DNA from: Symbiodinium natans
Taxonomy: Eukaryota > Sar > Dinophyceae > Suessiales > Symbiodiniaceae
NCBI GenBank assembly: GCA_905221605.1
Contig: CAJNDS010002526.1
Span: 173,591 to 237,590 of the forward strand
Direction of reading: 5' to 3'
Length of the DNA stretch: 64,000 bases
In this document: positions 25,680-34,812 of the stretch, piece after piece
Layout of the letters: each line of letters opens with the position of its first letter
Numbering within the stretch: the stretch's first letter is position 1
The notes under the pieces: generated by a model
Seen by the model: only the letters and a program-made list of their open reading frames with translations
Told to the model about the DNA's origin: nothing
Databases searched by the model: none
Translations under genes and position numbers: made by a program

Positions 25680-26945
25680 ATGGCGCTCGCCGCTGACGTC
25701 GTCGCTGGATCCTTCGGCGAGCTGGCAGCCGCTGTGCAGGCGATCGGCCTGCAGCGCCATCTGCCGGCGATTGCGGGCTGCGGGGTCAGCCGCATAGGCG
25801 ACCTCCATTCGGCGGCCAGTTCGCTCCTCGCTGCCGGCGTACCGGCGCAGGATATCGAGATCCTGGTGACGATCAGGCCGCCACGACAGCCGGCCCAGGC
25901 ACCGGAGCCTTTGGCGGTGCCGGGCCGCCCGGATGTGCCGGTCCGTCGCCGTGAGGCCTCGGCGTCACTCGCAGCGGCACTGGAGGCGGCGGTGCCGGCG
26001 AACAGGAAGAGGGCCCTCGACGCCCTCGACGCCGGCGTTCTGGCGAGCTCCTCCAGGCGGCCGGTGGAGTCCAGGTTGAGGACGTGGCGTCGCCTCGCCA
26101 GGGAGCCGTGGCCCATCGACGTGGAGCTGGTCCGCTGCCTGGCGGCCTCCTTCAAAGCCGGCGCATACAGATCAGCGCAGAACTACTTCGACGCCGCTGT
26201 GTGGTTTCAGGAGGCTTACCTCCACACGCCGGTATCGCCGCTCGTCAAGAAGGCGATCCGGCGCTATGTCAGGTCGGCCACTAGAGGCCTGCCCGGCGCC
26301 AACCTGAAAGACGCCTTCCCGTTCGACGCGGTGGCGCTGCGGTGGCGCACCTCGACCTCGACGCCTTCCGCTTCGAGGCCCCCGCTCATTTCGTCGACGT
26401 CCTCATCGTCGCCACCTGGTTCATGCTGCGTGAGATAGAGATAGCGGCGGCGAGGTTGTCCGACATCCACCTCTCCGACATGAGGTCTGCCTCGCCGTGC
26501 CGCTGCACAAGGTGGCCCAGGGGGGCGAGCGGGACCTCACGCGGCGATCACTTCGCTGCGTCTGTGAGGCCCGGGTCCACCAGCTGTGCCCCGTCCACGC
26601 GGCGGAGAGGCACTGCCGGCGGTTGAGAGGCGCGGGTCGCACTCACCCCGACGGCCCCCTCTTCCCTGGCCCCGACGGCGACGGCTTCTCCAAGAAGGAG
26701 TTCTTCCAGGCGGCGGCCGGCGTCCTCACCGCAGCGGGCGTCGATTGCTTCTTCGTCGACACGGCGGGTCGGAAGCGTCCCAGGTTTCAGGGGCATTTGG
26801 CCCGAGTCGCCGGTGCCACATTCCTGGCGGCGAGGGGTGTCCCGCTTCCGGTGATCCAGCTTCTGGGGCGCTGGTCGTCGTGGGCCATACTTCGGTACAC
26901 CCAGTCGGCGCCGCTGTCCATGGCGCCGCTCGCGCCGAGGGCCGG
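25680..26945 (+). pseudogene. Tyrosine recombinase (integrase) of the retroelement, frameshifted
   Basis: The likely start is the ATG at 25680. The product runs about 220 codons in frame 3, then frame 2 from about 26340, then frame 1 from about 26490, and leaves frame 1 near 26940. Each step fits loss of one base. The catalytic set of the tyrosine-recombinase family is all visible: Arg in FMLREIE (26429-26431), a Lys in PLHKVAQGG, His and Arg in GHLARVAG (26794-26805), Trp in LLGRWSS (26872-26874), and Tyr in AILRYTQ (26896-26898). In DIRS-order elements this enzyme integrates a circular DNA intermediate. The upstream half (Ala/Arg-rich, then WRRLAREPWPIDVELVRC) fits an arm/core-binding region. 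As assembled the gene is broken. Confidence 0.8.
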
Positions 26946-27640
26946 GGCCACAACGGCGATCGCGGCGGCCTCTTCTCCGTCGCCCTGGACTTCTACGACG
27001 AACTCGTCCAGGAGCTCCACGAGTTCACCGTCGTGTCCCTCTGGTCATGAAGAAGTCCGACGCCGACGTGGTGTCCCAGCGGCTGCAGGTACAGCCAGTG
27101 CTGGCCTGTGGGTCCGACTTCGGTTGGATCTCCAGGCCAAGGCTGTGGTGGGCGACGATCGACTGGTCCGAGTTCACGACGCACCCCCTCTCCGGCGAGG
27201 CGCTCTGGCGCAAACTCCGCATCGGCGCCCACAGAGCGGCGGAGAACGACCTCCACGTCGGCTGCCTACGTTTCGACGACGCCGTCAGAGCGGGCCGGGT
27301 CCTCCTGCCGTGTGCCACGACACCGGCGGAAGACGAGAACGGCCGCCCGGCCCCGAAGTCCTGCAGGGGCAGGGTCGCCGACGACGTCCGGGACCGGTGG
27401 CTGCGCGATCGGCGCCAGTTCGCGCCCTGGCGCTACAGGCAGGAGGCGATGATGGCCGACGAAGCCGGGCGCCTAGTCGTCCCACCGCCGCTGGTCAAGG
27501 AGGCGCTCCACCACTTGCCCAAGGACTACACGGCGGGCCACGACGACAGGGTGCGCCACCGCCTCATCGGGAACGGATGGCGCTGGGGAGTCGCGTCCCG
27601 CCTCCTTTCCATCGTCGTCGTGGCGTCCATTGGCCGGACC
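26946..27640 (+). pseudogene. C5-cytosine DNA methyltransferase domain, internally deleted
   Basis: From 27047 one frame encodes motifs of a C5-methyltransferase C-terminal half. FGWISRPRLWW (about 27119-27151) matches motif VIII. FAPWRYRQEA then PPPLVKEALHHLPKDYT fits the target-recognition/motif IX region. RHRLIGNGW with GVASRLL (about 27556-27600) matches motif X (GN.W/GNSV class). Just upstream, in frame 3 (about 26945-27049), the reading ends in EFTVVSLWS, which looks like the start of motif I (LFSG class). Between them nothing corresponds to the AdoMet-loop remainder, the catalytic Pro-Cys motif IV or the ENV motif VI. I infer an internal deletion at about 27045-27050, leaving a dead enzyme. 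Methyltransferases carried by retroelements have been reported in dinoflagellates. Assignment as C5 rather than N6-adenine type rests on the GN.W motif. Confidence 0.6.
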
Positions 27641-29108
27641 GAGGCGCACAACCCACCGGCGGGGCCGCCTTCGTCGTCGACGCTGCAGTGGCTCCAGACC
27701 CTGCGCGGATCGGCCCTTTGGCCCATGGACCCCCCGCCGCGAGCCAAGCCGGCCGCCGTCGACGAGGCCATCTCGGAGGAGGACCACTGGAGGATGGCCA
27801 CGGCGGCGAGGCATGCCCTGATGACGCCGGAGCCCGCCCTGGAATGGGTGCTCAAGGTGGCGAACATGTGGCGCCATGACCTACGGCGCATACGGCGGGG
27901 CGTGGTCCAGGAGCTCAAGTCCATGGTCGAGGACATGGAGGACACGACGGAGGAGTGGCTGGCGCGTCGTCCGTTCCCAGTCCGGTCGACGTACTCCACC
28001 CCGGACAGGGACAGACCGACGCAAGTTCCGCTTCTGCTCCACCTCCTGCGGGACGCCGGCTACCCCGACGTCAAGTCCCTCTCCGACGACCTCTCCGACG
28101 GTTTCGACATGCTCGGTGAGATCAAGCCCGGGCCCGGTTGGAAGGCCAGGGACGACGATAGGTACTCCAACCCGGCCACCATGCAGGAGCTCAGGTCGGC
28201 GAACCGGCGCTACCTACTCAAGAGGCTGCCTACGGCCAGGCCCGGCGCCCACGCCGACACCCTCCTGGCTGAACTCGTTCAGGAGCGTCGACTCGGCCAA
28301 AGGCGGACTGGCCGGTCAGGACTGTGGCGCTGCCCCACCTCGAGGACATGACGACGCTCGTCGAGCCGCCGGACCATGACATCTTCGTCGCGGCGTCCTT
28401 CCCCATCATCCAAGTCGACGAGAACGGCGACGAGAAGCTGCGTCGAGGCGAGGACTGGAGGCGGTCCGGGCACAACAGCACGGTCAAGGCCACCGACGTC
28501 CCGACGCACCACTTCGTCGGCGACTTCGTCGACCTGGCGCGTCGCTTCGCGCTTCTCGGGGTCACGCCGCTGGTCCTCGGTCATGACCTCCTATCGGCGT
28601 ATAGACAGTGGGCAGTCAAGCGCCCGGCGCACTCGGGCACCTTCCTGGCCACGGAGCACGGCGTGACGCTGTGGTTCCACCTTGCCATGTGCTTCGGCGC
28701 CGCGGCGTCGGTCTGGAACTTCAACCGCGCCGGCGACGCCCTTCAGGTCTTGCTGCGCCACCTGCTCCTCCTGGCGGTGGGGCACTATGTCGACGACTTC
28801 AACGCCCTGGACTTCCCAGAGGCCGCCCAGGACGCGCATGACGCCTTCTCCGACGTCTTCTCCCTTCTGGGACTCAAGACGAAGGCGTCCAAGGCGCAGC
28901 CCCCACAGCCGGCGCATACCGTCCAGGGCGTCCTGTTCGAGGTCACGTCGCAGGGCGTCCGGCTCTCCCCGACGGAAAGGCGTCGGAAGAAGCTCCTGCT
29001 CGCCATCGAGGAGGCGTTGTCGTCGGACCAGCTGGCGCCGCACGTCGCCCACCGCCTGGCTGGCAAGCTGGCCTTCCTCACGCAGGCCATCTTCGGCGCC
29101 CTTGGGAA
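27641..29108 (+). pseudogene. Reverse transcriptase of the retroelement, frameshifted and interrupted
   Basis: The methyltransferase frame continues to about 28290 through a linker and the region before the RT fingers (LLRDAGYPDVKSLSDDLSDG). Coding then passes through frame 3 (SAKGGLAG) into frame 1 by about 28324, so two shifts occur within about 60 bases. The RT core is clear: RRGEDWRRSGHNS in the fingers, the first catalytic Asp in LVLGHDLLSAYRQW, FGAAASVWNFNR in motif B, and YVDD at 28786-28797. The frame ends at the TIR of the inserted DNA transposon. The stop at 29134-29136 lies inside that insertion and is not original. After the insertion the same protein resumes at 40091. The domain order matches DIRS-order elements, where RT is followed directly by RNase H. 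Confidence 0.85.
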
Positions 29109-29132
29109 CCCAGAGCTTCCATTCTTGCTTAA
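29109..29132 (+). repeat. Left terminal inverted repeat
   Basis: This 24-bp sequence is the exact reverse complement of 40067-40090. It interrupts the RT reading frame two bases after the GGG codon. A partial internal copy of its inner end (TCTTGCTTAA) recurs at about 29142-29151. Confidence 0.92.
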
Positions 29133-29391
29133 ATAAGGTTGTCTTGCTTAAATTTTTTTGTCTGCCTTAAATAGACGTTTTTCTAAGCTAATTAGACAAG
29201 AATTTTTTAAATAAGGAAGAATAAACGCATTATTGACTATTTAGAAGGTTTTACTCCTTAATTAAGAGGTTTTTCTTGCTAAATAAGGATTACATCTTAA
29301 ATTTAGCAAAGACAAAAACAACCAGAAAATTACCATCTATTTAGTGTTAAGCAGTAATATTTTCACATAAATTTTGTGTGATCGACGATGC
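29133..29391. other. AT-rich left subterminal region
   Basis: Rich in TTAAATA, TTGCTTAA and AAATAAGGA words that resemble the inner end of the TIR. These could be transposase-binding sites, by analogy with subterminal repeats of many DNA transposons. No gene is present. Confidence 0.45.
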
Positions 29392-30840
29392 ATGTGCCAC
29401 GATGGGCTACAGCTTTGGGCTCTTGATCGGTTTGATCTCGTCGCTCCGCCTAAAATAATGTCGGGGGACCGAAGAAAGAACACGGCCAGTGGCAAAGACA
29501 TAGCCCCGTTGCTACAGGCAGCTTTTGGTATTGAGGGACCCAAAGCAGGGGAGTTCCCCAGCACAGGGCTTCAGTTTTTGGAAGTCCATGAGTTTCTCAT
29601 CAAGGAACTTTTGCTGGCCACACCGAGAGTCACTGCTGGATTGGTTCAGGAAGGTTGCAATGCATGCTTTCAAGGCCTGGATCAAGCAGTGGCCGTCTCG
29701 TTCAGTCAAGTGGTGGCAAGTGCTTGCAAGTTGGTGTGGGACAAAAAGGGCCAGGTACTGAGTGGTAAGAAGCTCAAGCCGGATGCTTTGAGAAGGTTGG
29801 TCATGGTGCTGGCCGGGCCCAGGAGGTCTCTTGAGCAAGGGACGTTTTTGAAGAAGCAAAAGGAGAGTGCCTCAGGCTCTGGCTCCCGCCTGTCCACTGG
29901 ATCAACAGCCAGCTCCTCTGGAGGTGCTTGTCTTGAGAGCGAGCTCGGTGCCTTGGCAGCCTCCTATGGCTTGCCAGCAGCGCCGGCCAAGGCAAATGCT
30001 CTTGTCCCGCCAGTTGGTGTTTCAGATGACGAATCGCCAAATGCACCAGCTGCAATGGAGATTTCCTCCTCGGAGGAGGTGCCCAGCAGCAGTGCCAAGA
30101 GCAAGGCGAAAGCTTCTGCCCCTCAGCCTCGAAAGCTTTCAGGCAAGCCGAGCCTCGGGGCCTACGATGCGAACAGGGCTTGCATGGTGAGGACCGAAAA
30201 AGGTAGGCTCTACGAAGCCGACATGACAGAAGGCACCGACGGTTTCATGTATGCAGCTTATGGGACGAACAAGCCCGAGAAGACAGAAGTGCCTATTCTC
30301 CTCTGGAAGAAATCCATGGAGGGGAAACTTAAGAGGCAGGGTGAACCTGTCCTGAGGAAGCCCGCTGCAGCTAAGAAGGCTGCCAGCAAGGCTGCTGCTG
30401 CTAAGCAGCCTTCGAAGAAAAGGCCGGCTGCAGCTCCTGTCAGCTTGCCGCCTCCTATAGAGGAGGAGGACGAGGACAACCATCGTGACGATGCAGATGA
30501 GCAGCAGCAAGCGGAAGCACATCCAGGGGGTGAGCTCGTGCAACAGGATCGCGAGCAGCAGGTGCCGGAGCAGGAGGTGCCGGAGCCGGAGCAAGGGTCG
30601 GGCAAAGTGCATCGCTATGCTGCCATGTACTACAAGGCTCCGAAGAACGAGATTGCCATCTGCAAGTATTGGCGAGGCCGGAAGGACATCCTGAGACGAC
30701 AGCTGTGTGCGGCCAAGTCATCTTTCGACAAAGACACGAGCTACAAGAAGGCTGAGCCGATTTGCAAGCAGCTGATGGAGCAGAAGCTGTTGGAGGCAGA
30801 CTGCAAGGCTGCTCTTCAGAAAGCTTTGTCTGCAGGATGA
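29392..30840 (+). CDS. Accessory protein 1 of the DNA transposon (Lys/Ala/Ser-rich)
   Basis: Open to the stop at 30838-30840. ATG starts exist at 29392 and 29458, and the second (MSGDRRKN) seems more natural and gives about 460 residues. The N-terminal third is an ordered, mostly helical region (AFGIEGPKAGEF, KELLLATPRVTAGL). A Ser/Ala-rich linker includes SSSEEVPSSS. Next comes a conserved-looking block (RACMVRTEKGRLYEADM) and a Lys/Ala-rich basic stretch, with APVSLPPPIEEEDEDN beyond it. The C-terminal domain begins KVHRYAAMYYK and continues with helical repeats. I recognise this C-terminal pattern from predicted dinoflagellate mobile-element proteins, but no enzyme motif is visible. Basic tracts suggest nuclear, nucleic-acid-binding behaviour. 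The function is unknown. Confidence 0.6.
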   Translation: MCHDGLQLWALDRFDLVAPPKIMSGDRRKNTASGKDIAPLLQAAFGIEGPKAGEFPSTGLQFLEVHEFLIKELLLATPRVTAGLVQEGCNACFQGLDQAVAVSFSQVVASACKLVWDKKGQVLSGKKLKPDALRRLVMVLAGPRRSLEQGTFLKKQKESASGSGSRLSTGSTASSSGGACLESELGALAASYGLPAAPAKANALVPPVGVSDDESPNAPAAMEISSSEEVPSSSAKSKAKASAPQPRKLSGKPSLGAYDANRACMVRTEKGRLYEADMTEGTDGFMYAAYGTNKPEKTEVPILLWKKSMEGKLKRQGEPVLRKPAAAKKAASKAAAAKQPSKKRPAAAPVSLPPPIEEEDEDNHRDDADEQQQAEAHPGGELVQQDREQQVPEQEVPEPEQGSGKVHRYAAMYYKAPKNEIAICKYWRGRKDILRRQLCAAKSSFDKDTSYKKAEPICKQLMEQKLLEADCKAALQKALSAG

Positions 30841-31747
30841 ATTTTGGTATATAGAATCTTGTTCGTGCATGGTGCCAGATCGAGGTGCATCGCCGGTAAA
30901 TTGTATAGCCTGTGTTCGAGTTTCACTCAAATTGAAAAACTTTGATTTTCACGTGTGCACATCATGCTATCGTGCGAAACAAGTTTGTTGTCACGGGCGA
31001 ATTGCATTTGAGTTTTTTCTGCAGAACACTACATGCAGCAACCTTGTATGCATGCTGTGCTGCATGACATGAGTGCATTGCTCAAACATGGTTGCATGGA
31101 TCGAGGCATGTGTATCTAACGACCCAAACATATATATATATATGCTGTATAAATATTTTCCCCTAAACCCTAAACCCTAAACCCTAAACCCTAAACCCTA
31201 AACTTAAATTAGCCCTGGCCCTAAACCATATACCCCAAATTTTAATCCTAGCGCCTAAACCGGGCCCGAAGCCCGGCCTAAACCCTTTTGAACAGCAACC
31301 CTGCAGGTCGACACCCTATATGCACCCTGCATGCCGACAGTGCATGTGCAGCCATGGAATGGAGGCCGTTGCATGCATCGATCTTACTTGTTTGCTATTA
31401 GAGAGTACGATCGAGAGTTTCCAGAAAGTCGACCTTTTGCTGCAGCCCGGGCCTTATAAATTGCGATTCTCTGCATGCATGCACGGCAGGCGAGCGGTCC
31501 GTGCATGCTGCAGCCTCCTGGGAAGGAGGGCCTCCTTGCAGGAGGCAGCAGTGCACAAGTCGATCCTGCATGCATGCATAGATCGTCAGGTCTGCAGAGC
31601 ATGTGCTTGCATGCAGTGCCCGCTATAGATGCGAAGCCTTGCAGCACTTGGCATGCACAGCCAGCTTAAAGATATCGCAGCTCTTTTCGTGCTCGAGATC
31701 GAGCGATATCCTAAGTCGACCTTCTGCAGCCCGGCCCAGGTGGTGTC
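30841..31747. other. Spacer with telomere-like block and TGCATGCA-rich sequence
   Basis: About six CCCTAAA units lie at 31161-31202, followed by decayed variants. From about 31320 the sequence is dense in TGCATGC, CTGCAG and CGATC words. A short segment (AGTCGACCTT...CTGCAGCCCGG) occurs twice, near 31426 and 31713. No gene is supported. Confidence 0.55.
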
Positions 31748-32781
31748 ATGGCAAACATCTCCGAATTGGCATGGGGATCCTCCAGACCTTGCATTACAGA
31801 CCTTCGTGAATGCAACTACTGCCATTACGACACATACATTCGCAAAACAGGCTGCGTCAATACCTGTTGTTCGCATTATTATATGCGGTTGGAGAGGCCC
31901 AAAGAAGGCCCCTGGCACAGGGGCAAGCAGGGCGGCGATCGCCCCAAGCGAGACTGGAGCTGGTCCGAGTGGACCAAGAGCACCACAGCCGCGGTCGTCC
32001 AGGAGAAGCTCCTGGAGAAAGAGATCACAAAAATCAAGCAAGAGCTCGAGTCCTCCTCCTCTGAGGAGGAGGCGAGCGACTCCGACGAGGCGGCCGGGGT
32101 GGCAGGGCCGGTCAAGACCAAGAGGGCATCCGAGTCCCTTCTGGTTGCTTGGCCCAAGAAGCGGCCCCGATCTCGAGCAAGCGAGGCAAGTGTGGTGCCG
32201 ATCTCGGACAGCGGTACCGGCAAGGAGGCCTGCCATGGGATCGAATGCATAAAGAAAGGGAACCCTAAATCCAAACCCAGTTATATAACTTTAAACCCTA
32301 TATTATATCGCTTAAGTTTTTTTTATAGGATCGACCCTAAACCCTATACACCAGCCCTAAGTTAGAGCAGTTGATCCTCGAGGTGCCTGCTGCAGAGCAA
32401 GTCACCGAGGACCTGGGTGCTGGCCCTGCCCCGGACAAGGCCCCGGAGGGCGACAAGGAGGGCGAGAAGGAGGGCGAGAATGAGAAGGAGGCCCCGGTGG
32501 TCGAGGAGGAGGCCCAGAAGGATCTCGAGAAGGAGATCTCGACCGATGCCCAGGGGGACAAGGCCGGTGATCATGTGGTCGACGACGACAAAATCCAGGA
32601 GGTGTCGTGCAAGATCACTCGCAAGAGTCGCAAGAAGAACAAAGGCCGAGCGAGGGTCTTGTGGCTGCAACACCAGATTGCAGAGCTGAAGTCGACAGGT
32701 CGCTGGGTGGGGTCAGAATGTCCGAATGCAGCCGACAGGGACAGGCGCCTCGAAGCCGAAGCACAGGGGTCGGCATGGTAA
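31748..32781 (+). CDS. Accessory protein 2 of the DNA transposon, two exons inferred
   Basis: The ATG at 31748 (GTCATGG) opens a frame to 32365. A second open stretch runs from 32371 to the stop at 32779-32781 in another frame. A GC-AG intron at 32228-32370 (143 bases) would join them exactly at codon boundaries and give about 296 residues. The product starts with paired cysteines (ECNYC, then GCVNTCC) that could bind zinc. Then comes WSWSEW with a helical Glu/Lys segment, an acidic ESSSSEEEASDSDE run, a basic KKRPRSRA (nuclear-localisation-like), a Lys/Glu/Gly-rich linker and a basic KSRKKNKGRARV tail. The intron body is made of telomere-like CCCTAAA words. No enzymatic function is recognised. 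Without splicing, the first part would end 138 bases beyond the proposed donor. Confidence 0.5.
32228..32370 (+). other. Inferred GC-AG intron in accessory gene 2
   Basis: The donor context is AAGGAG|GCCTGCC and the acceptor is AGAGCAG|TTGATC. The length of 143 preserves the reading frame between codons. The interior is dominated by CCCTAAA-type words and a T-run. GC donors are common in dinoflagellates. Confidence 0.45.
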
Positions 32782-33350
32782 ATCTGTATGGTTTTTGAGT
32801 GCATGTAGATCGATCTATAGATATATAGAATTAATCGAGAGATATACATATATATATGTGTACAAAGACAGAAGTTGATTCCTATATATAGTACGTTTCT
32901 GAGCTTTTATGCATAAGCATTTCGACCGACCCCTTGCTGCTCGGCCCGTGTATATATAGATCGATCCCAGCATTTTAGCCACTTCACAGCTCGATCGTGT
33001 GGCTCGCCCGGGATCCATGCATGGTGCTCTTCCATGCATATGGCTGCATGCAAAAAGATCGACAGGGTCCGTGCATGCTGGGCTTTCGGTGTCGCCCTGT
33101 GCAAGCCTGTGTTCTCCGGCATGCATGCATGCACTGTGCCTTGCAGGTTCTGCCCAGCCGGAGCCAGCACGTGCTGCCTGGAGCTCAGATCGAGAAACAC
33201 TAGCTGTGTCTGAACGAGATAAGTGCATATGACGTGCAGCACACAACACCTTAATTATAGTGTAGACTGCGATCCTGGCTGCATCGATATCAATATGCCT
33301 GTCATGTTTGTAGAAATCGATCCAATGCCAGCAATTTGAGGTCACACATT
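32782..33350. other. Spacer rich in TGCATGCA and GATC words
   Basis: TA-rich at 32815-32900, then GATCGATC and TGCATGCATGC words (for example 33017-33060 and 33119-33135). No gene is supported. Confidence 0.5.
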
Positions 33351-34365
33351 GTGTCCTCCTCGGAGGAGGACTTGCTGAGAAGAGGATGGTGCCGAAGGAC
33401 ACTGTGCTGATCTATATATATATAGTTCAGGTTTCGGGGCCGTGTCCTCCTTGGTGGAGGACACCGTTAACTTAGACATATGCATGTTTCAGATCTATAT
33501 ATCTATATCTATATATATATATATATATATATATTTTTCGTGTCCTCCTCGGAGGAGGACACCATATATAATTTTAATTAAATATATATATATATATATA
33601 TGTATATAGATATATATATATATAATATATATTATATATATAATATATAATACTTAACATATATATGTATACATATGGTGTCCTCCTCGGAGGAGGACAC
33701 CATACATATATATATATATATACTTATATATATATATATACATTTATATTTATATATTTATTTATATGTATATATGTATTTATGTATATATAAACATATA
33801 TACATATATATACATATATATACATATATATACATATATATACATATATATTTTATAATATATATACATTATATATATATATATAATATTATAAACTATT
33901 AAGGTTAACCCGGAACCCTAAACCCTAAACCCTAAACCCTAAACCCTAAACCCTAAACCCTAAACCCTAAACCCTAAACCCTAAACCTCAAAACCCCAAA
34001 CCCCAAACCCCAAACCCTAAACCCTAAACCGTTAACCCTAAACCCTAAACCCTAAACCCTAAGAGGATGGTGCCGAAGGACACTGTGCTGATCTATATAT
34101 AGTTCAGGTTTCGGGGCCGTGTCCTCCTTGGTGGAGGACACCGTTAACTTAGATATATGCATGTTTCAGATCTATATATATATATTTTTTTCGTGTCCTC
34201 CTCGGAGGAGGACACCATATATATATAAATAAAAAAAAATATATATATATATATATATAGATATATGTATATATATATATATGTATATAGATATATATAT
34301 AATATATATATGATATAATATATATATATATAATACTTAATCTTGTCCTCCTCGGAGGAGGACAC
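33351..34365. repeat. Cluster of seven near-perfect 23-nt palindromes
   Basis: The consensus is GTGTCCTCCTC, a central G, then GAGGAGGACAC. Copies lie at about 33351-33371, 33540-33562, 33678-33700, 34193-34215 and 34344-34365. Two variants have the centre TTGGT (33442-33464 and 34119-34141). Flanks are mostly TA repeats, and several copies are followed by CATA. The same core (TCCTCGGAGGAG) also occurs inside the reading frames at about 30064-30079, 37902-37914 and 38117-38131. Confidence 0.85.
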
Positions 34366-34410
34366 CATATACATATATATATATATATACTTATATATAT
34401 ATATACATAG
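33381..34410. repeat. Direct duplication within the transposon
   Basis: The block starting AGAGGATGGTGCCGAAGGAC at 33381 recurs at 34062. It carries the same order of variant palindrome, CCGTTAACTTAGA, palindrome, TA tract and palindrome. Copy 1 covers about 33381-33900 and copy 2 about 34062-34410. The offset drifts from 681 to about 653, owing to TA-tract length differences. A telomere-like tract lies between the copies and another follows the second. Confidence 0.75.
33914..34062. repeat. Telomere-like CCCTAAA tract
   Basis: About 20 CCCTAAA-type units with a few CCCCAAA variants and one GTTAA interruption near 34031. The tract lies exactly between the two copies of the direct duplication. 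Confidence 0.85.
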
Positions 34411-34412
34411 GC

Positions 34413-34535
34413 TTTAGGGTTTAGGGTTTAAGGTTTAGGGTTTAGGGCTCAGGGTTTAGGGCTCAGGGTTAGGGTTTAGGGTTCCCAAAAACCTAAACCC
34501 TAAAGCCGAAACCCTTCAAGCCCAAACCCTAAACA
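34413..34535. repeat. Telomere-like TTTAGGG tract flipping to CCCTAAA
   Basis: TTTAGGG-type units run at 34413-34482. After TTCCCAAAAA, CCCTAAA-type units continue in the opposite orientation to about 34535. The two halves face each other as a degenerate inverted repeat. Confidence 0.75.
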
Positions 34536-34605
34536 GGTCCCTGAACCCTATAGGTATATAACTCATGAATTTTGATGTGTTGGGAGCCCTGGCCCGGGGA
34601 AGTGG

Positions 34606-34711
34606 GGTTAAAAAAGGTTAAAAACCTTAACCTTTTTTAACCGCTCCTGTCGAGTATGTTGCCTTTTAAAACAAGGTTAAAAAAGGTTAAGGTTTTTAAC
34701 CTTTTTTAACC
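34606..34711. repeat. Two mutually inverted 37-nt palindromes
   Basis: At 34606-34642, arms GGTTAAAAAAGGTTAA and TTAACCTTTTTTAACC flank AAACC. At 34675-34711 the same arms flank GGTTT. Each is a perfect 16-bp hairpin, and the second is the exact reverse complement of the first, including the loop. The pair lies about 100 bases upstream of the gene at 34813. Confidence 0.88.
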
Positions 34712-34812
34712 CTGGGGGCCCTGGTGCACCACTCAACTGCCCCGCTAGCATTTCGCTTCAAACCAAAAACGTCCCATTTTGGTTCTTTCGCCCGTGTAGC
34801 TGGCTGGCAGCC

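Noticed and set aside
24176-26642. Prokaryotic-style operon reading of the GC-rich block
   Set aside because: Gene content and split direct repeats are those of a eukaryotic YR retrotransposon. High GC3 alone is not evidence of bacterial origin.
29109-29136. The last residues of the RT open frame (NPELPFLLK) as a natural C-terminus
   Set aside because: They are encoded by the TIR of the inserted transposon. The true continuation lies at 40091.
34774-34782. CCATTTTGG upstream of the start codon at 34813, resembling part of the dinoflagellate spliced leader
   Set aside because: Only nine contiguous bases match and the flanks differ. A nine-base match is expected by chance in a window of this size.
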